The notes under the pieces are model-generated. The model made no database searches and was not told the origin of the DNA. It saw only the letters and a list, made by a program, of their open reading frames with translations. This document shows positions 28,012 to 36,476 of a stretch of 48,856 nt of DNA, piece after piece (the stretch's first letter is position 1; each line of letters begins with the position of its first letter). Position numbers and translations under genes: made by a program. This stretch comes from Pelagibacterium sp. (GTDB lineage: Bacteria > Pseudomonadota > Alphaproteobacteria > Rhizobiales > Devosiaceae). The stretch spans positions 13,973-62,828 of the forward strand of contig PBNW01000011.1 of the NCBI GenBank assembly GCA_002723255.1. Direction: 5' to 3'.

Positions 28012-28629
28012 ATGAATGCTCTTGCCAAGACCCTTCTCGCCGGTGTTGCCGGTGCGGCCCTTCTGACGTCGGCTGCCGTTGCGCAGAATTCGGAGTCCGA
28101 TGACTCCAACACCTCGATCCTCGACGGCGTGACCGATACCGTCGATTCCACCGTCGACAGCACGGTTGATGCCGTGGACGATGTCACGGGCAATGTGACC
28201 AATGATCTGGGTGTGTCCGATACGGTCGACGATGTATCCGGTTCGGTGACCGGCGGCGATGTCGATGCAGTCGATGACGTAACCGGTGGCGATGTGACCG
28301 GTGGTGACACCTCGGTTGGCAGCATCGGGACGTTCTCGGATCTGTTGAACGCGATCTCCGCGGGCAATGGCGATGTTTCCGATGTTTCCGATGTCAGCGA
28401 AGTCTCGTTCGTCGATGTCGGCGAGGCGTTCAACGATTTCGACCTCACCGCGCTTAACGACGCCCTTTCGGGCAACGACACCAACATCTCCGATCTCCAG
28501 AACGAGATCAGCGGAAATTCGGCTCTGTCGGATGCGCTGTCGAACAACGACATCGATGTGTCAGATGTCGTCGCTCTCGAGAACCACAATGATGGCTCTT
28601 TGACCATCTACACCTACCAGCAGGACTGA
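28012..28629 (+). CDS. Secreted, extremely acidic Asp/Val/Ser-rich protein, unknown function
   Basis: The 205-residue product has a clear Sec signal peptide (about 1-24, ending AVA-Q). The mature part of about 180 residues contains roughly 35 Asp and 5 Glu but no Lys, Arg or Cys and only one His. The first half is a loose repeat of TVDSTVD, VDDVTG and GGDV units. The second half has more ordered-looking Leu-spaced segments (FDLTALNDALSGN, ISDLQNEISGNSALSDAL). AAAGGAGA precedes the ATG. Such composition could suit cation binding, an extracellular matrix or a halotolerant periplasm. I do not recognise a family. A terminator follows. Confidence 0.82.
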   Translation: MNALAKTLLAGVAGAALLTSAAVAQNSESDDSNTSILDGVTDTVDSTVDSTVDAVDDVTGNVTNDLGVSDTVDDVSGSVTGGDVDAVDDVTGGDVTGGDTSVGSIGTFSDLLNAISAGNGDVSDVSDVSEVSFVDVGEAFNDFDLTALNDALSGNDTNISDLQNEISGNSALSDALSNNDIDVSDVVALENHNDGSLTIYTYQQD

Positions 28630-28650
28630 TACCTGCCGTTAGGGCCAGTC

Positions 28651-28688
28651 GGGGCGCAGCGTTTCGGCGCGGCGCCCCTTTTTCTTTT
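28651..28688 (+). terminator. Terminator after the acidic secreted protein
   Basis: GGGGCGC (28651-28657) pairs with GCGCCCC (28672-28678), followed by TTTTTCTTTT. Confidence 0.85.
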
Positions 28689-28702
28689 CCGGGGAGTCAA
28701 AG

Positions 28703-29332
28703 ATGGAACGAACCATTGTCCTGGCCGTCGCTGTGCTGATCTTCACCGCTCCGGCCTTCGGGCAGAGGATCGAGTTGGACGGCGGCAATTCAGGGTCGAC
28801 CGGCTCGGGATTGCTCGGCATCGAAACCGAGCGCAACATTGATGGCGGCCTTACGATCGAGGTGGGCCCCGACGGCGTCGGGATCGAGGCAGACGGTGAG
28901 GCGACACTGGGGCCGGACGACAGCGCACCCACCATTGGCGGTGGTGTGTCGCTCGGTTCGGATGGTCAGACACAAGAAGCCGTCGAGAAAGCCGCGGTGA
29001 AGGACGAGGTTGCCGCTACGCCCGGCGCTGCGGTGTTGCCTGAAGCCGATGCCAATGGCGAAAACTGCACCGATAGCGCAGCCTTTGCAGCACAGCTGAA
29101 GGCCTTTTTGGAGGAGGAGTCCAGCGAAACGCTGGCCTATATTCAAAGGGTCGATGTCAATGTCTGCGGCTATGACGGTTCGGACGCGCTGCTGGCCCGC
29201 CTCAACACGATAGAAGGGGTGTGGGACGGGCTCGATCACATGGAAATCGAGCCCGAAAGCATCGTTTCGGCCCGCTGGACGGACGATCAGGGGCTTGTGG
29301 TCTATATCGAAACGCCTGAAGTCGCCGACTGA
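28703..29332 (+). CDS. Secreted acidic protein of unknown function
   Basis: The 209-residue product starts with a signal peptide (about 1-20, ending AFG-Q). A Gly/Asp-rich low-complexity stretch follows to about residue 85. A C-terminal domain of about 110 residues (about 100-205) looks folded, has two Cys (NGENCTDS and NVCGYD) that could form a disulphide, and ends in beta-rich SARWTDDQGLVVYIETPE. CCGGGGAG precedes the ATG. It follows the other acidic secreted gene but is separated from it by a terminator. It converges on ald with a 13-bp gap. Family not recognised. Confidence 0.8.
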   Translation: MERTIVLAVAVLIFTAPAFGQRIELDGGNSGSTGSGLLGIETERNIDGGLTIEVGPDGVGIEADGEATLGPDDSAPTIGGGVSLGSDGQTQEAVEKAAVKDEVAATPGAAVLPEADANGENCTDSAAFAAQLKAFLEEESSETLAYIQRVDVNVCGYDGSDALLARLNTIEGVWDGLDHMEIEPESIVSARWTDDQGLVVYIETPEVAD

Positions 29333-29345
29333 TCTTTCAGGCCGA

Positions 29346-30464
29346 TTACATTGCCAGTGCCTTTTCGGCCGGCAGATAATCATAGCCGAGGACTTCGGCC
29401 ACGGGCTCGCATGTTATGGCGCCATGGGCCACATTCAGCCCATTGCGCAAATGGCCATCCTCGGCCAGCGCTCTTTTCCAGCCCTTGTTGGCCAGCGCCA
29501 GAGCGAAGGGCAGGGTGACGTTGTTGAGCGCGTAGGTCGATGTGCGGGCGACCCCGCCGGGCATGTTGGCCACGCAATAGTGGACGATGTCGTCGACCAC
29601 ATAGGTCGGGGCGGCGTGGGTTGTGGGCTTTGAGGTCTCAAAACACCCGCCCTGATCGATGGCCACATCGACCAGCACCGCGCCGGGCTGCATGGTGGCC
29701 AGCATGTCGCGTGTCACCAGTTTCGGCGCCGCGGCGCCGGGCACCAGCACGGCCCCGATCACCAGATCGGCCTCGCCAATGGCGGTGGCGACCGCGGCGC
29801 GGTTGGAATAGAGCACGCGGGCCGAGGCGCCGAAATGGTTGGACAGCCGCTCGAGCGCTGCGGGGCTCTTGTCCAAAACTGTCACGTCGGCGTGCATGCC
29901 GACGGCCATCTGCGCCGCATGAAAGCCCACGACGCCGCCGCCGAGCACGGCCACCTTGGCTGGATGGACGCCGGGCACGCCGCCCAAAAGAACGCCGCGT
30001 CCGCCATGGGATTTTTCCAGCGCCGTTGCGCCGGCCTGAATGGACATGCGGCCGGCCACCTGGCTCATGGGCCGAAGCAGTGGCAGCCCGCCGGTCGGGT
30101 CTGTCACCGTTTCATAGGCGATGCAGATGGCGCCCGACTTCACCAGATCGGCGGTCTGTTCAGGGTCGGGGGCAAGGTGGAGATAGGTGAAAAGGATCTG
30201 GCCGTCCGAGAGCATGGCGCGCTCTGCGGCCTGTGGCTCCTTGACCTTGACGATCATTTCGCTTTTGGCAAAGACCGCGCCCGCATCGGGGGCGATTTTG
30301 GCGCCGGCGGCCTCATAGGCGGCGTCGGCCGCGCCGATCCCGGCGCCGGCACCGGTTTCGATCAGGATGTCATGGCCTGCAGCGACAAGTTCGGCAGCGC
30401 TTTCAGGGGTCAGGCCGACCCGATATTCATGGTTCTTGATTTCTCTCGGCACGCCGATACGCAT
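29346..30464 (-). CDS. ald: Alanine dehydrogenase
   Basis: NAD-dependent reversible conversion of L-alanine to pyruvate and ammonia. The 372-residue length is exactly that of the family. The N-terminus [20 protein letters not shown] is diagnostic. The catalytic Lys (VKVKEP, about residue 75) and His (FTYLHLAP, about 96) are present, as is the NAD-binding [19 protein letters not shown] near 170. The frame is open upstream, but the ATG at 30464 has GGGAG at good distance and gives the standard start. It is divergent from an Lrp-type regulator, the usual arrangement for alanine-inducible ald control. Confidence 0.95.
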   Translation of the reverse strand: MRIGVPREIKNHEYRVGLTPESAAELVAAGHDILIETGAGAGIGAADAAYEAAGAKIAPDAGAVFAKSEMIVKVKEPQAAERAMLSDGQILFTYLHLAPDPEQTADLVKSGAICIAYETVTDPTGGLPLLRPMSQVAGRMSIQAGATALEKSHGGRGVLLGGVPGVHPAKVAVLGGGVVGFHAAQMAVGMHADVTVLDKSPAALERLSNHFGASARVLYSNRAAVATAIGEADLVIGAVLVPGAAAPKLVTRDMLATMQPGAVLVDVAIDQGGCFETSKPTTHAAPTYVVDDIVHYCVANMPGGVARTSTYALNNVTLPFALALANKGWKRALAEDGHLRNGLNVAHGAITCEPVAEVLGYDYLPAEKALAM

Positions 30465-30587
30465 GTCGATCTCCCTCTCCTTGTGAAGACAACAGTGTAA
30501 CGCGGCTAAAGCACAGTGACATTGCAGATTGACCTGCAATTCTTTAAACGGGCGGGATGCTGTTGCGCCATGTAGGGGAAACGCGTG

Positions 30588-31052
30588 ATGAAATTGCCCA
30601 TCGATGAGATCGATCGCAAGATCCTGCGCGCCATCCAGAAGGATTCAGCGCTGTCGATGAGCGAACTCGGCGACCGGATCGGGCTTTCCGCATCGGCCTG
30701 TCATCGACGCCTCAAGGCGCTTGAGGAGCGTGGATTTATCGCCGGCTATCGCGCCGTCCTGAACCGGGGAAAGCTCGGGCTTTCGATGCAGTTTTTCATC
30801 GAGTTGTCGCTCACCAGCCAGTCGGAAAAGACTTTCGAAGCGTTCGAAAAGGCGGTGAGCGACATTCCCGAAATCCTCGAATGCCATCTGATGGCCGGCC
30901 AGTCCGACTACATCCTGCGCGTGGTCTGCGAGGATGCCGCCGCCTTCGAGCGATTGCACCGCGATCTCGTGGCCCGACTGCCCGGGGTTGCGCGGATTCA
31001 TTCGAATTTGAGCATCAGGGAAGTCAAGGCGCCGGCCGGGCTTCCGCTTTGA
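30588..31052 (+). CDS. Lrp/AsnC-family transcriptional regulator, likely controls ald
   Basis: The 154-residue protein has an N-terminal helix-turn-helix (about 5-58, IDEIDRKILRAIQKDSALSM, then ASACHRRLKALEERGFI). A C-terminal RAM ligand-binding domain covers about 65-150 (ECHLMAGQSDYILRVVCEDAAAFERL). It is divergent from alanine dehydrogenase across about 120 bp, so by analogy with AldR-type regulators it probably responds to alanine or another amino acid and controls ald (inference). A GTG lies directly before the ATG at 30588; AGGGGA is well placed for either. Confidence 0.9.
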   Translation: MKLPIDEIDRKILRAIQKDSALSMSELGDRIGLSASACHRRLKALEERGFIAGYRAVLNRGKLGLSMQFFIELSLTSQSEKTFEAFEKAVSDIPEILECHLMAGQSDYILRVVCEDAAAFERLHRDLVARLPGVARIHSNLSIREVKAPAGLPL

Positions 31053-31117
31053 TCGCCCTGTTGCATACGGAATGTGCCAGAGCCGGGTGCAGGGCGCACA
31101 TTGAATAGGCAATAGCG

Positions 31118-31145
31118 GCCGATGGCTGCGAAATCGGCATTTTTT
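31118..31145 (+). terminator. Terminator after the Lrp-type regulator
   Basis: GCCGAT (31118-31123) pairs with ATCGGC (31133-31138), followed by ATTTTTT. Confidence 0.75.
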
Positions 31146-31208
31146 ACTTTACAGTCAAAAATCGCCGCGCTTGTATCAACCCCGGCAAAACCAAGGGGTA
31201 ATATCATC

Positions 31209-32240
31209 ATGCTTGATCGCAGACTGTTCACGCTGGCTGCAGGGTCGCTCGTTCTGGGCGCAGGCCTTGCCGTGCCGGCCATGGGCCAGGACCTGACGCC
31301 GGTCCGCTTTACGCTCGACTGGCGCATCGAAGGTCCCGCCGCCGGCTTTATGCTGGCCCGCGACAATGGCTATTTCGAAGAAGAAGGGCTCGATGTGACC
31401 TTCGATGTCGGCAATGGCTCGGTCGAAGTCATCCCGCGCGTCGCAACGGGTGCCTATGACATGGGCTTTGGCGATATCAATTCGCTCATCAAGTTCCTCG
31501 ACGAGGACGCCAGCCAGCCGATCAAGGCGGTTATGATGGTCTATGAAACCCCGACCTTCTCGGTCGTGGGGCGCTCTTCGCTCGGCATCACCGAAGATCC
31601 TGCATCGCTCGAAGGCAAGACGCTGGGCGCACCGCCGCCCGATGGGGCGTTCGCCCAGTGGCCGGCCTTCGTTGAGGCCTCGGGGATCGACACGTCCGAT
31701 ATCACCATCGAATCCATCGGCTTCCCGGTGCGTGAGCCGATGCTGGCGCAGGGTGACGTCGATGCGGTGTTCGGGTTCGCTTTCTCGGTGATCCTCAATC
31801 TCAAGGCGCAAGGGGTGTCCGACGAGGACATCGTTCCGATCATGATGGCCGATCACGGGCTCGAGCTGTACGGCAACGCCATTCTGGTCAACACCGATTT
31901 CGCCGCCGAAAATCCCGAAGTGGTCGAAGCCATGCTGCGCGCCCTGGCCAAGGGCTTTGCCGATGCGGTGGCCGATCCGGCAGCGGGCGCTGCGGCGGTG
32001 GTTGCGGCCAATGACATTCTCGACATCGATATCGAGACCGAGCGGCTGGAAATGGCCAATGAGATGAACATCAATACGCCCTACGTTCAGGAGAACGGGT
32101 TCGGCGGCGTGGATATGGACCGTCTTGATGCGTCAATCGAACAGCTCGGCACTTCGATCGGCATCTCGTCCGACATCTCGGCAGCGGACGTCTTCGACGA
32201 CAGCTTCCTGCCGCCCGCCGAAGAGCGCATGTTCGACTGA
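31209..32240 (+). CDS. ABC transporter substrate-binding protein (NitT/TauT type)
   Basis: The 343-residue periplasmic protein has a signal peptide (about 1-26, ending AMG-Q). An NMT1/THI5-like domain follows (VRFTLDWRIEGPAAGFMLARDNGYFEEEGLDV), the group that includes sulfonate, nitrate, thiamine-precursor and pyrimidine binders. The open frame extends upstream to 31122, but the signal peptide starts at 31209 with AAGGGG about 10 bases before. It is first gene of a three-gene importer with the ATPase and permease. The ligand cannot be told from the sequence. Confidence 0.88.
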   Translation: MLDRRLFTLAAGSLVLGAGLAVPAMGQDLTPVRFTLDWRIEGPAAGFMLARDNGYFEEEGLDVTFDVGNGSVEVIPRVATGAYDMGFGDINSLIKFLDEDASQPIKAVMMVYETPTFSVVGRSSLGITEDPASLEGKTLGAPPPDGAFAQWPAFVEASGIDTSDITIESIGFPVREPMLAQGDVDAVFGFAFSVILNLKAQGVSDEDIVPIMMADHGLELYGNAILVNTDFAAENPEVVEAMLRALAKGFADAVADPAAGAAAVVAANDILDIDIETERLEMANEMNINTPYVQENGFGGVDMDRLDASIEQLGTSIGISSDISAADVFDDSFLPPAEERMFD

Positions 32241-32248
32241 TCACGCTT

Positions 32249-32275
32249 TGGCCGGGCTTGTTGTGAGCCCGGCCA
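32249..32275 (+). other. Intercistronic stem-loop between binding protein and ATPase genes
   Basis: TGGCCGGGCT and AGCCCGGCCA form a perfect 10-bp stem with a 7-base loop and no T-run. It sits where many importers protect the binding-protein mRNA to raise its level over the membrane subunits. Confidence 0.65.
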
Positions 32276-32291
32276 GCAGAGGGGGCAGACC

Positions 32292-33083
32292 ATGAGCAAA
32301 CCGCTCGTTGAAATCGAAAATGTCGACATGCGCTATGGCGGGCCGGAGGGCACGCTGGCCGTCTCGGGGCTCGACATGAGCGTCGCCAAGGGCGAGTTCG
32401 CGGCCGTGGTCGGGCCGTCGGGGTGCGGGAAATCGACACTGATGAAGCTGGTCACGGGCCTGCATATCCCGCAGACCGGAGTGGTGACGGTGGCGGGCAG
32501 CTACGTCACCAAGCCGGTCTCCATTGTCGGCATGGCGTTCCAGAACCCAACGATGCTGCCCTGGCGCACCACGCTCGATAACATTCTGCTGCCCCTCGAG
32601 ATCGTCGAAAAGCACCGCCATCGCCTGCGCCGGCACAAGGCCGAATATGTCGCCAAGGCCGAGGCGCTGCTCGAAACGGTGGGGCTGAAAGGCTTCGGTT
32701 CGAAATTTCCCTGGCAGCTTTCGGGCGGCATGCAGCAGCGGGCCAATCTGTGCCGTGCGCTGATCCATGAACCCGATTTGTTGATGCTGGACGAGCCGTT
32801 CGGTGCGCTTGACGCGTTCACCCGCGAGGAACTCTGGCAGGTGATCCGCGATTTGCACGCCGCGCAGGGCGTCACCATTGTCCTTGTCACCCACGATTTG
32901 CGCGAAGCGGCGTTTCTGGCCGATACCATCCATGTGATGAGTGCGCGCCCGGGGCGGGTGGTCAACGTGCACACCGTGCCGTTCCCCCGCCCGCGCGAAC
33001 TGGACGTGATGTACGAACCGGGCTTCAACGACATGGTCCATGCGCTGCGGGCCGAAATCGCCGAAGCGAGGGCCGTGGCATGA
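32292..33083 (+). CDS. ABC transporter ATP-binding protein (SsuB/TauB type)
   Basis: The 263-residue cytoplasmic ATPase has Walker A GPSGCGKST near residue 42, the Q-loop in GMAFQNPTMLPWRT, the signature LSGGMQQRANLCRAL near 140, Walker B LLMLDEPFGALD near 161 and the switch His in VTHDLREAAFLAD. The PWRTTLDN and EAAFLAD phrases are typical of NitT/TauT importers. GAGGGGG precedes the ATG. Its stop overlaps the permease start by 4 bp. Confidence 0.92.
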   Translation: MSKPLVEIENVDMRYGGPEGTLAVSGLDMSVAKGEFAAVVGPSGCGKSTLMKLVTGLHIPQTGVVTVAGSYVTKPVSIVGMAFQNPTMLPWRTTLDNILLPLEIVEKHRHRLRRHKAEYVAKAEALLETVGLKGFGSKFPWQLSGGMQQRANLCRALIHEPDLLMLDEPFGALDAFTREELWQVIRDLHAAQGVTIVLVTHDLREAAFLADTIHVMSARPGRVVNVHTVPFPRPRELDVMYEPGFNDMVHALRAEIAEARAVA

Positions 33084-34153
33084 CCGATACACCCGCACCC
33101 GCCGTCACCGTCAGCAAGCCGATCGCCAAAAAGCCGTTCAACTGGCTGCCCTGGATGCCGTGGATCTATACGGTCGCCCTGTTTGTCATCTGGGAAATCG
33201 GTGTGCGGCTTTCAGGGTTGCCTCATACCGTGTTCCCGGCGCCGACGCGGATTTTCGAGGCGATTGTCCAGTATTGGCCAGCCATCCAGCGCCATTCGAT
33301 CCAGACGCTCTATACCACAACGCTGGGCTTCATCCTTGCTGTGGTCGGCGGGCTGGCGCTGGGGCTCTTGATCGGCTGGTCGCGGACCATCTATGCCGGG
33401 CTCTACCCGATCATGGTGGGATTCAACGCCATTCCCAAGGTGGCGCTGGTGCCCATTCTGGTCATCTGGTTCGGCATCGGCACCGTGCCGGCCGTTTTGA
33501 CGGCCTTCCTCATCGCCTTTTTCCCCATCGTCGTGAACGTTGCGACGGGGCTCGCCACCATCGAGCCGGAAACCGAGGACGTGCTGCGCGCGCTGGGCGC
33601 CAAAAAGATGGACATCATGCTCAAGGTCGGCATCCCGCGCTCGATGCCCTATTTCTTCGGCTCGCTCAAAGTGGCGATCACGCTGGCCTTTGTGGGTTCG
33701 GTGATTTCCGAAACCGTTGCAGCCAATTCCGGGCTTGGGTTCATGATGAGTTCGGCCCAATCCCAGTTCAACGTGCCGCTGGTCTTTGCCGGGCTGGTCA
33801 TGCTGGCTGTCGAGGGCATCATCATGTACGCGCTGATGGCGTGGATCGAAAAGCGCACGACGGGATGGGCCCACCGGTCGACCACAATGGCGGGGGGAGG
33901 GCTATCGCGGCATCTCGATAATCACGTCCCCCGCCTTGGTCTCCTTCTCGACGTAGCGGTGCGCCTCGGCGATGGCCTCGAGCGGCATGACGCGGTCGAT
34001 GACGCCGCGAAGTTTGCCCTCTGCCACCATCTCGCTCAGCACAAGCATGTCCTTTGCCTTGTCGGGCAGGGGCCGCAGGCCCGTGGTTGCCAGCTTGCCG
34101 CGTCTGCCCTGTGCGTCCTTGCCGCGTATCATGGCCCACAGGATGGCAAATGA
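33080..34153 (+). CDS. ABC transporter permease (NitT/TauT type) with an abnormal C-terminal extension
   Basis: Residues 1-268 are a normal BPD_transp_1 permease with about six transmembrane helices and the EAA-loop region (ALGAKKMDIMLKVGIPRSMPYFFGSLKVAITLAF near 175-210). From about residue 270 onwards the frame runs for nearly 90 further residues of non-membrane sequence. These are encoded antisense to the convergent oxidoreductase gene (33902-34906). A G6 run at 33892-33897 marks the change. One additional G would bring TAA at 33919-33921 into frame and give a normal length of about 280. Either a base is missing in the sequence or the stop has truly been lost. The functional domain is complete in both cases. 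Confidence 0.8.
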   Translation: MTDTPAPAVTVSKPIAKKPFNWLPWMPWIYTVALFVIWEIGVRLSGLPHTVFPAPTRIFEAIVQYWPAIQRHSIQTLYTTTLGFILAVVGGLALGLLIGWSRTIYAGLYPIMVGFNAIPKVALVPILVIWFGIGTVPAVLTAFLIAFFPIVVNVATGLATIEPETEDVLRALGAKKMDIMLKVGIPRSMPYFFGSLKVAITLAFVGSVISETVAANSGLGFMMSSAQSQFNVPLVFAGLVMLAVEGIIMYALMAWIEKRTTGWAHRSTTMAGGGLSRHLDNHVPRLGLLLDVAVRLGDGLERHDAVDDAAKFALCHHLAQHKHVLCLVGQGPQARGCQLAASALCVLAAYHGPQDGK

Positions 34154-34906
34154 CGGCGTGGTCGTGAGATAGATGCCGTGCGGTTTCAGGGCCTTCTTGC
34201 ATGCCAAATAGCTGCTTTTGCCCACCACATCGAAGATCACGTCATAGGCGGCGCTGACGCTGGTGAAATCGGATGTGTGACGGTCGATGATTGTATCGGC
34301 GCCGAGGCTCGAGACCAGATCGGCGTTGCGTGCGCTGCACACGGCGGTGATCCGCGCACCCATATGGCGGGCCAGTTGCACGGCCACGGTGCCGATGCTG
34401 CTCGCCGCCCCATTGATCAGGATCGATTGGCCCGGCTGCAGCTTTGCCTCGTCGCGCAGAAACGGCATGGCGGTCAAAAAGCTGTAGGTGAGGCCCGCCG
34501 CCTCGCCGAAATCGAGCGCGTCAGGCATCAACGCAAGAGGGGCGTCTTCGGACAGCGCCACATATTGGGCCATGGCGGAGGGCAGCGGATCGGTTGTGCC
34601 GAACACGCGATCTCCGGGTGCAAACCGGGTGACGTTTTCGCCCACCGCCGCAATTTCGCCGGCCACGGCGCCGCCCGGAATGGGCGCCTTAGGGCGCAGC
34701 AAGCCCGCGAAAAACCGCACGATAAATGGGTCGGCGGCCCGAAAGGCGCAATCGGGCAGGGTGACTGTCGAGGCGCGCATGCGGATCAGGACGTCATGGG
34801 GGCCCATCACCGGCATTGCGGTTTCGCGCACGGTGATGACTTCGGGCGGGCCGTAGCGCTCGATCCAGGCGGCTTTCATTGTTGCTGCGGGTACAGGCTG
34901 GGTCAC
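33902..34906 (-). CDS. MDR-family NAD(P)-dependent oxidoreductase (zinc-independent quinone reductase-like)
   Basis: The 334-residue protein has the medium-chain dehydrogenase layout. A GroES-like N-terminal domain (about 10-135, MKAAWIERYGPPEVITV, GEIAAVGENVTRFAPGDRVFG) is followed by a Rossmann domain with ILINGAASSIGTVAVQLARHMGA near residue 165. The structural-zinc cysteines are missing, so it belongs to the quinone oxidoreductase/enoyl reductase side of the family. It is last in a three-gene operon after an HTH regulator, overlapping its stop by 4 bp. The substrate is unknown. Confidence 0.88.
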   Translation of the reverse strand: MTQPVPAATMKAAWIERYGPPEVITVRETAMPVMGPHDVLIRMRASTVTLPDCAFRAADPFIVRFFAGLLRPKAPIPGGAVAGEIAAVGENVTRFAPGDRVFGTTDPLPSAMAQYVALSEDAPLALMPDALDFGEAAGLTYSFLTAMPFLRDEAKLQPGQSILINGAASSIGTVAVQLARHMGARITAVCSARNADLVSSLGADTIIDRHTSDFTSVSAAYDVIFDVVGKSSYLACKKALKPHGIYLTTTPSFAILWAMIRGKDAQGRRGKLATTGLRPLPDKAKDMLVLSEMVAEGKLRGVIDRVMPLEAIAEAHRYVEKETKAGDVIIEMPR

Positions 34907-35130
34907 TTTGTATCCTCGTCATATTGAAACGCTTCTTCAAGCGGCACGCCAAAGGCACGCGCGATGCGAAAGGCGACTTCGAGAGAGGGCGAATAACGCC
35001 CCTGTTCGATGGCCACCACGGTCTGGCGGGTCACGCCGACTTTTTCGGCCAGCGCGGCCTGGGTCATCTCCCCGGCGTGGAAACGCAGGGTGCGGATGGT
35101 GTTGGAGATTTTTGGTTTTCCCTTGCCCAC
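34903..35130 (-). CDS. Small XRE-family helix-turn-helix regulator
   Basis: The 75-residue protein is essentially one HTH_3 domain (ISNTIRTLRFHAGEMTQAAL, then VGVTRQTVVAIEQGRYSPSL). It ends in the acidic EEAFQYDEDTK typical of the short YozG/YgzD-type regulators. It starts with GTG, 5 bp after the membrane-protein stop, and overlaps the oxidoreductase start by 4 bp. In this family the HTH gene often neighbours a small membrane protein gene, as here, and probably regulates its own operon (inference). Confidence 0.9.
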   Translation of the reverse strand: MGKGKPKISNTIRTLRFHAGEMTQAALAEKVGVTRQTVVAIEQGRYSPSLEVAFRIARAFGVPLEEAFQYDEDTK

Positions 35131-35135
35131 CCGGT

Positions 35136-35564
35136 TTATCCGATCCGGTAGTAAACGAGCTGGGATGCGGCGAAAACGCCGCCGGCCAGCATGGAAATAC
35201 CAAACAGCACATGGGGCACCAACACTGTGTCCAGGCCGAGCGCCAGCGCGGCGATGACACCGGCGGTCGCCACCGAGAGCACCGTATAGCCATTGCGCAT
35301 GGAGCGGGAATTGACCGCCAGATCGCGCTCGTCCCCGGCTTCGTCGACCAGCTCTTCGCGCTGGACGATGCTGACCACGATGGTGACCACGATAGAGGCC
35401 ACGACGTTGAAGACGATCACGTAAAGAATGGCCCAGAGCATCTGCCAGGCACCTGCGGAGGCATCGGCCGGTGGTCCCTCACTTGCCAGTCCCCAGCCCA
35501 CCCATGCCGAGATGACAAGGGCACTCGTCACCATGATCAGTGCATTCCATTGCTTGTAGCTCAT
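35136..35564 (-). CDS. Four-helix integral membrane protein next to the HTH regulator
   Basis: The 142-residue product has about four transmembrane helices: about 6-26, 40-65, 88-108 and 115-135. A charged loop (VQREELVDEAGDERDLAVNSRSMRNG) links helices 2 and 3. The frame is open to 35597, but the ATG at 35564 has GGGGA at good spacing. It heads a three-gene operon: this gene, the HTH regulator, then the MDR oxidoreductase. The pairing of a small membrane protein with a short XRE regulator is widespread but poorly understood. Function not assigned. Confidence 0.8.
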   Translation of the reverse strand: MSYKQWNALIMVTSALVISAWVGWGLASEGPPADASAGAWQMLWAILYVIVFNVVASIVVTIVVSIVQREELVDEAGDERDLAVNSRSMRNGYTVLSVATAGVIAALALGLDTVLVPHVLFGISMLAGGVFAASQLVYYRIG

Positions 35565-35816
35565 CGCGTTTCCCCGCGTTTCGATGTGTGCGGACACCGA
35601 TAGGACCGGATTTTGTTTGAGTCAAGTTTTTTTGACACAAAGTCGGAAAAATACGATTTCAGGTCATCTTTATCAGACCTCGACACATCGATGATTGCCT
35701 GGAAGCCGCGCTCGGCGTCCGGCGCATTTGGGACTGACGGCAGGGATGAAATTGGGCATGGTTGTCGGACGCTCGCCCGGTGGGTCGTCTTTAAGACAGA
35801 GCCAGGGAGAATTGCG

Positions 35817-36476
35817 ATGACCATTACGATTACAGCTTTTGAGAGCTCACCCGATCGCGGACGGGGGCTTGCGCGCGACATGCGGGTGCGCTGGGCGTTG
35901 GAGGAAGTGGGGCGGCCCTATGCGGTAGAACTCGTTTCGTTCAAGGCGATGAAAGAGCCGGCCTATCTGGCGCTGCAGCCTTTCGGGCAGATACCGGTCT
36001 ATCGCGAAGGCGATCTGACCCTGTTTGAAACCGGAGCCATCGTCTTTCACCTTGCCCGGCACAACAAAGGGCTGTTGCCGGACGAACCCAACGCCCGCGC
36101 GCGTGCCATCACCTGGATGTTTGCCGCGCTCAATACGGTGGAGCCGCCGATCATCGAACGCGAGCAATCCCATTATACAGTGGGCGAAAAGCCGTGGTTT
36201 CCCGAGTTGCTGGCGGTCCTGGATGAGCGCGCCCGTGCCCGGCTGCGACAGCTTTCAGATCATCTGGGCAATGCGGACTGGCTCGATGGCGATTTCAGCG
36301 CCGCCGACCTGCTCATGGTGCTGGTGCTGCGCCGCATCGAGGGGGATGGGATCCTGGAGAAATTTCCCAATCTTTGCGCCTATGTCGCGCGCGGAGAGGC
36401 GCGGCCGGCCTACCAACGTGCGTATGCGGCCCAGCGTCAGGTGTTTGTGGACAGGACTAGCGCTCGCCAATCATGA
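35817..36476 (+). CDS. Glutathione S-transferase family protein
   Basis: The 219-residue protein has a thioredoxin-like N-terminal domain (about 1-80). It contains YAVELVSFKAMKEPAYLALQ and the cis-Pro/Glu-Thr glutathione contacts in GQIPVYREGDLTLFETGAIV. A helical C-terminal domain follows (about 90-215), with the folding motif DGDFSAADLLMVLVL near residue 160. AGGGAGA precedes the ATG at 35817; the frame runs open further upstream. Likely a cytoplasmic conjugating or reducing enzyme of broad detoxification type. Its stop overlaps the convergent membrane-protein gene by 20 bp. Confidence 0.9.
   Translation: MTITITAFESSPDRGRGLARDMRVRWALEEVGRPYAVELVSFKAMKEPAYLALQPFGQIPVYREGDLTLFETGAIVFHLARHNKGLLPDEPNARARAITWMFAALNTVEPPIIEREQSHYTVGEKPWFPELLAVLDERARARLRQLSDHLGNADWLDGDFSAADLLMVLVLRRIEGDGILEKFPNLCAYVARGEARPAYQRAYAAQRQVFVDRTSARQS

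Noticed and set aside
28704-28728. GGAAC-N16-CGTC at the start of the second acidic protein gene
   Set aside because: It lies within the coding sequence beginning at the start codon, so it cannot drive this gene; chance match.
33040-33921. Plus-strand frame overlapping the permease in another register
   Set aside because: Rich in His, Arg and Gly without membrane helices; only its final stop is of interest because it would end the permease after a one-base shift.
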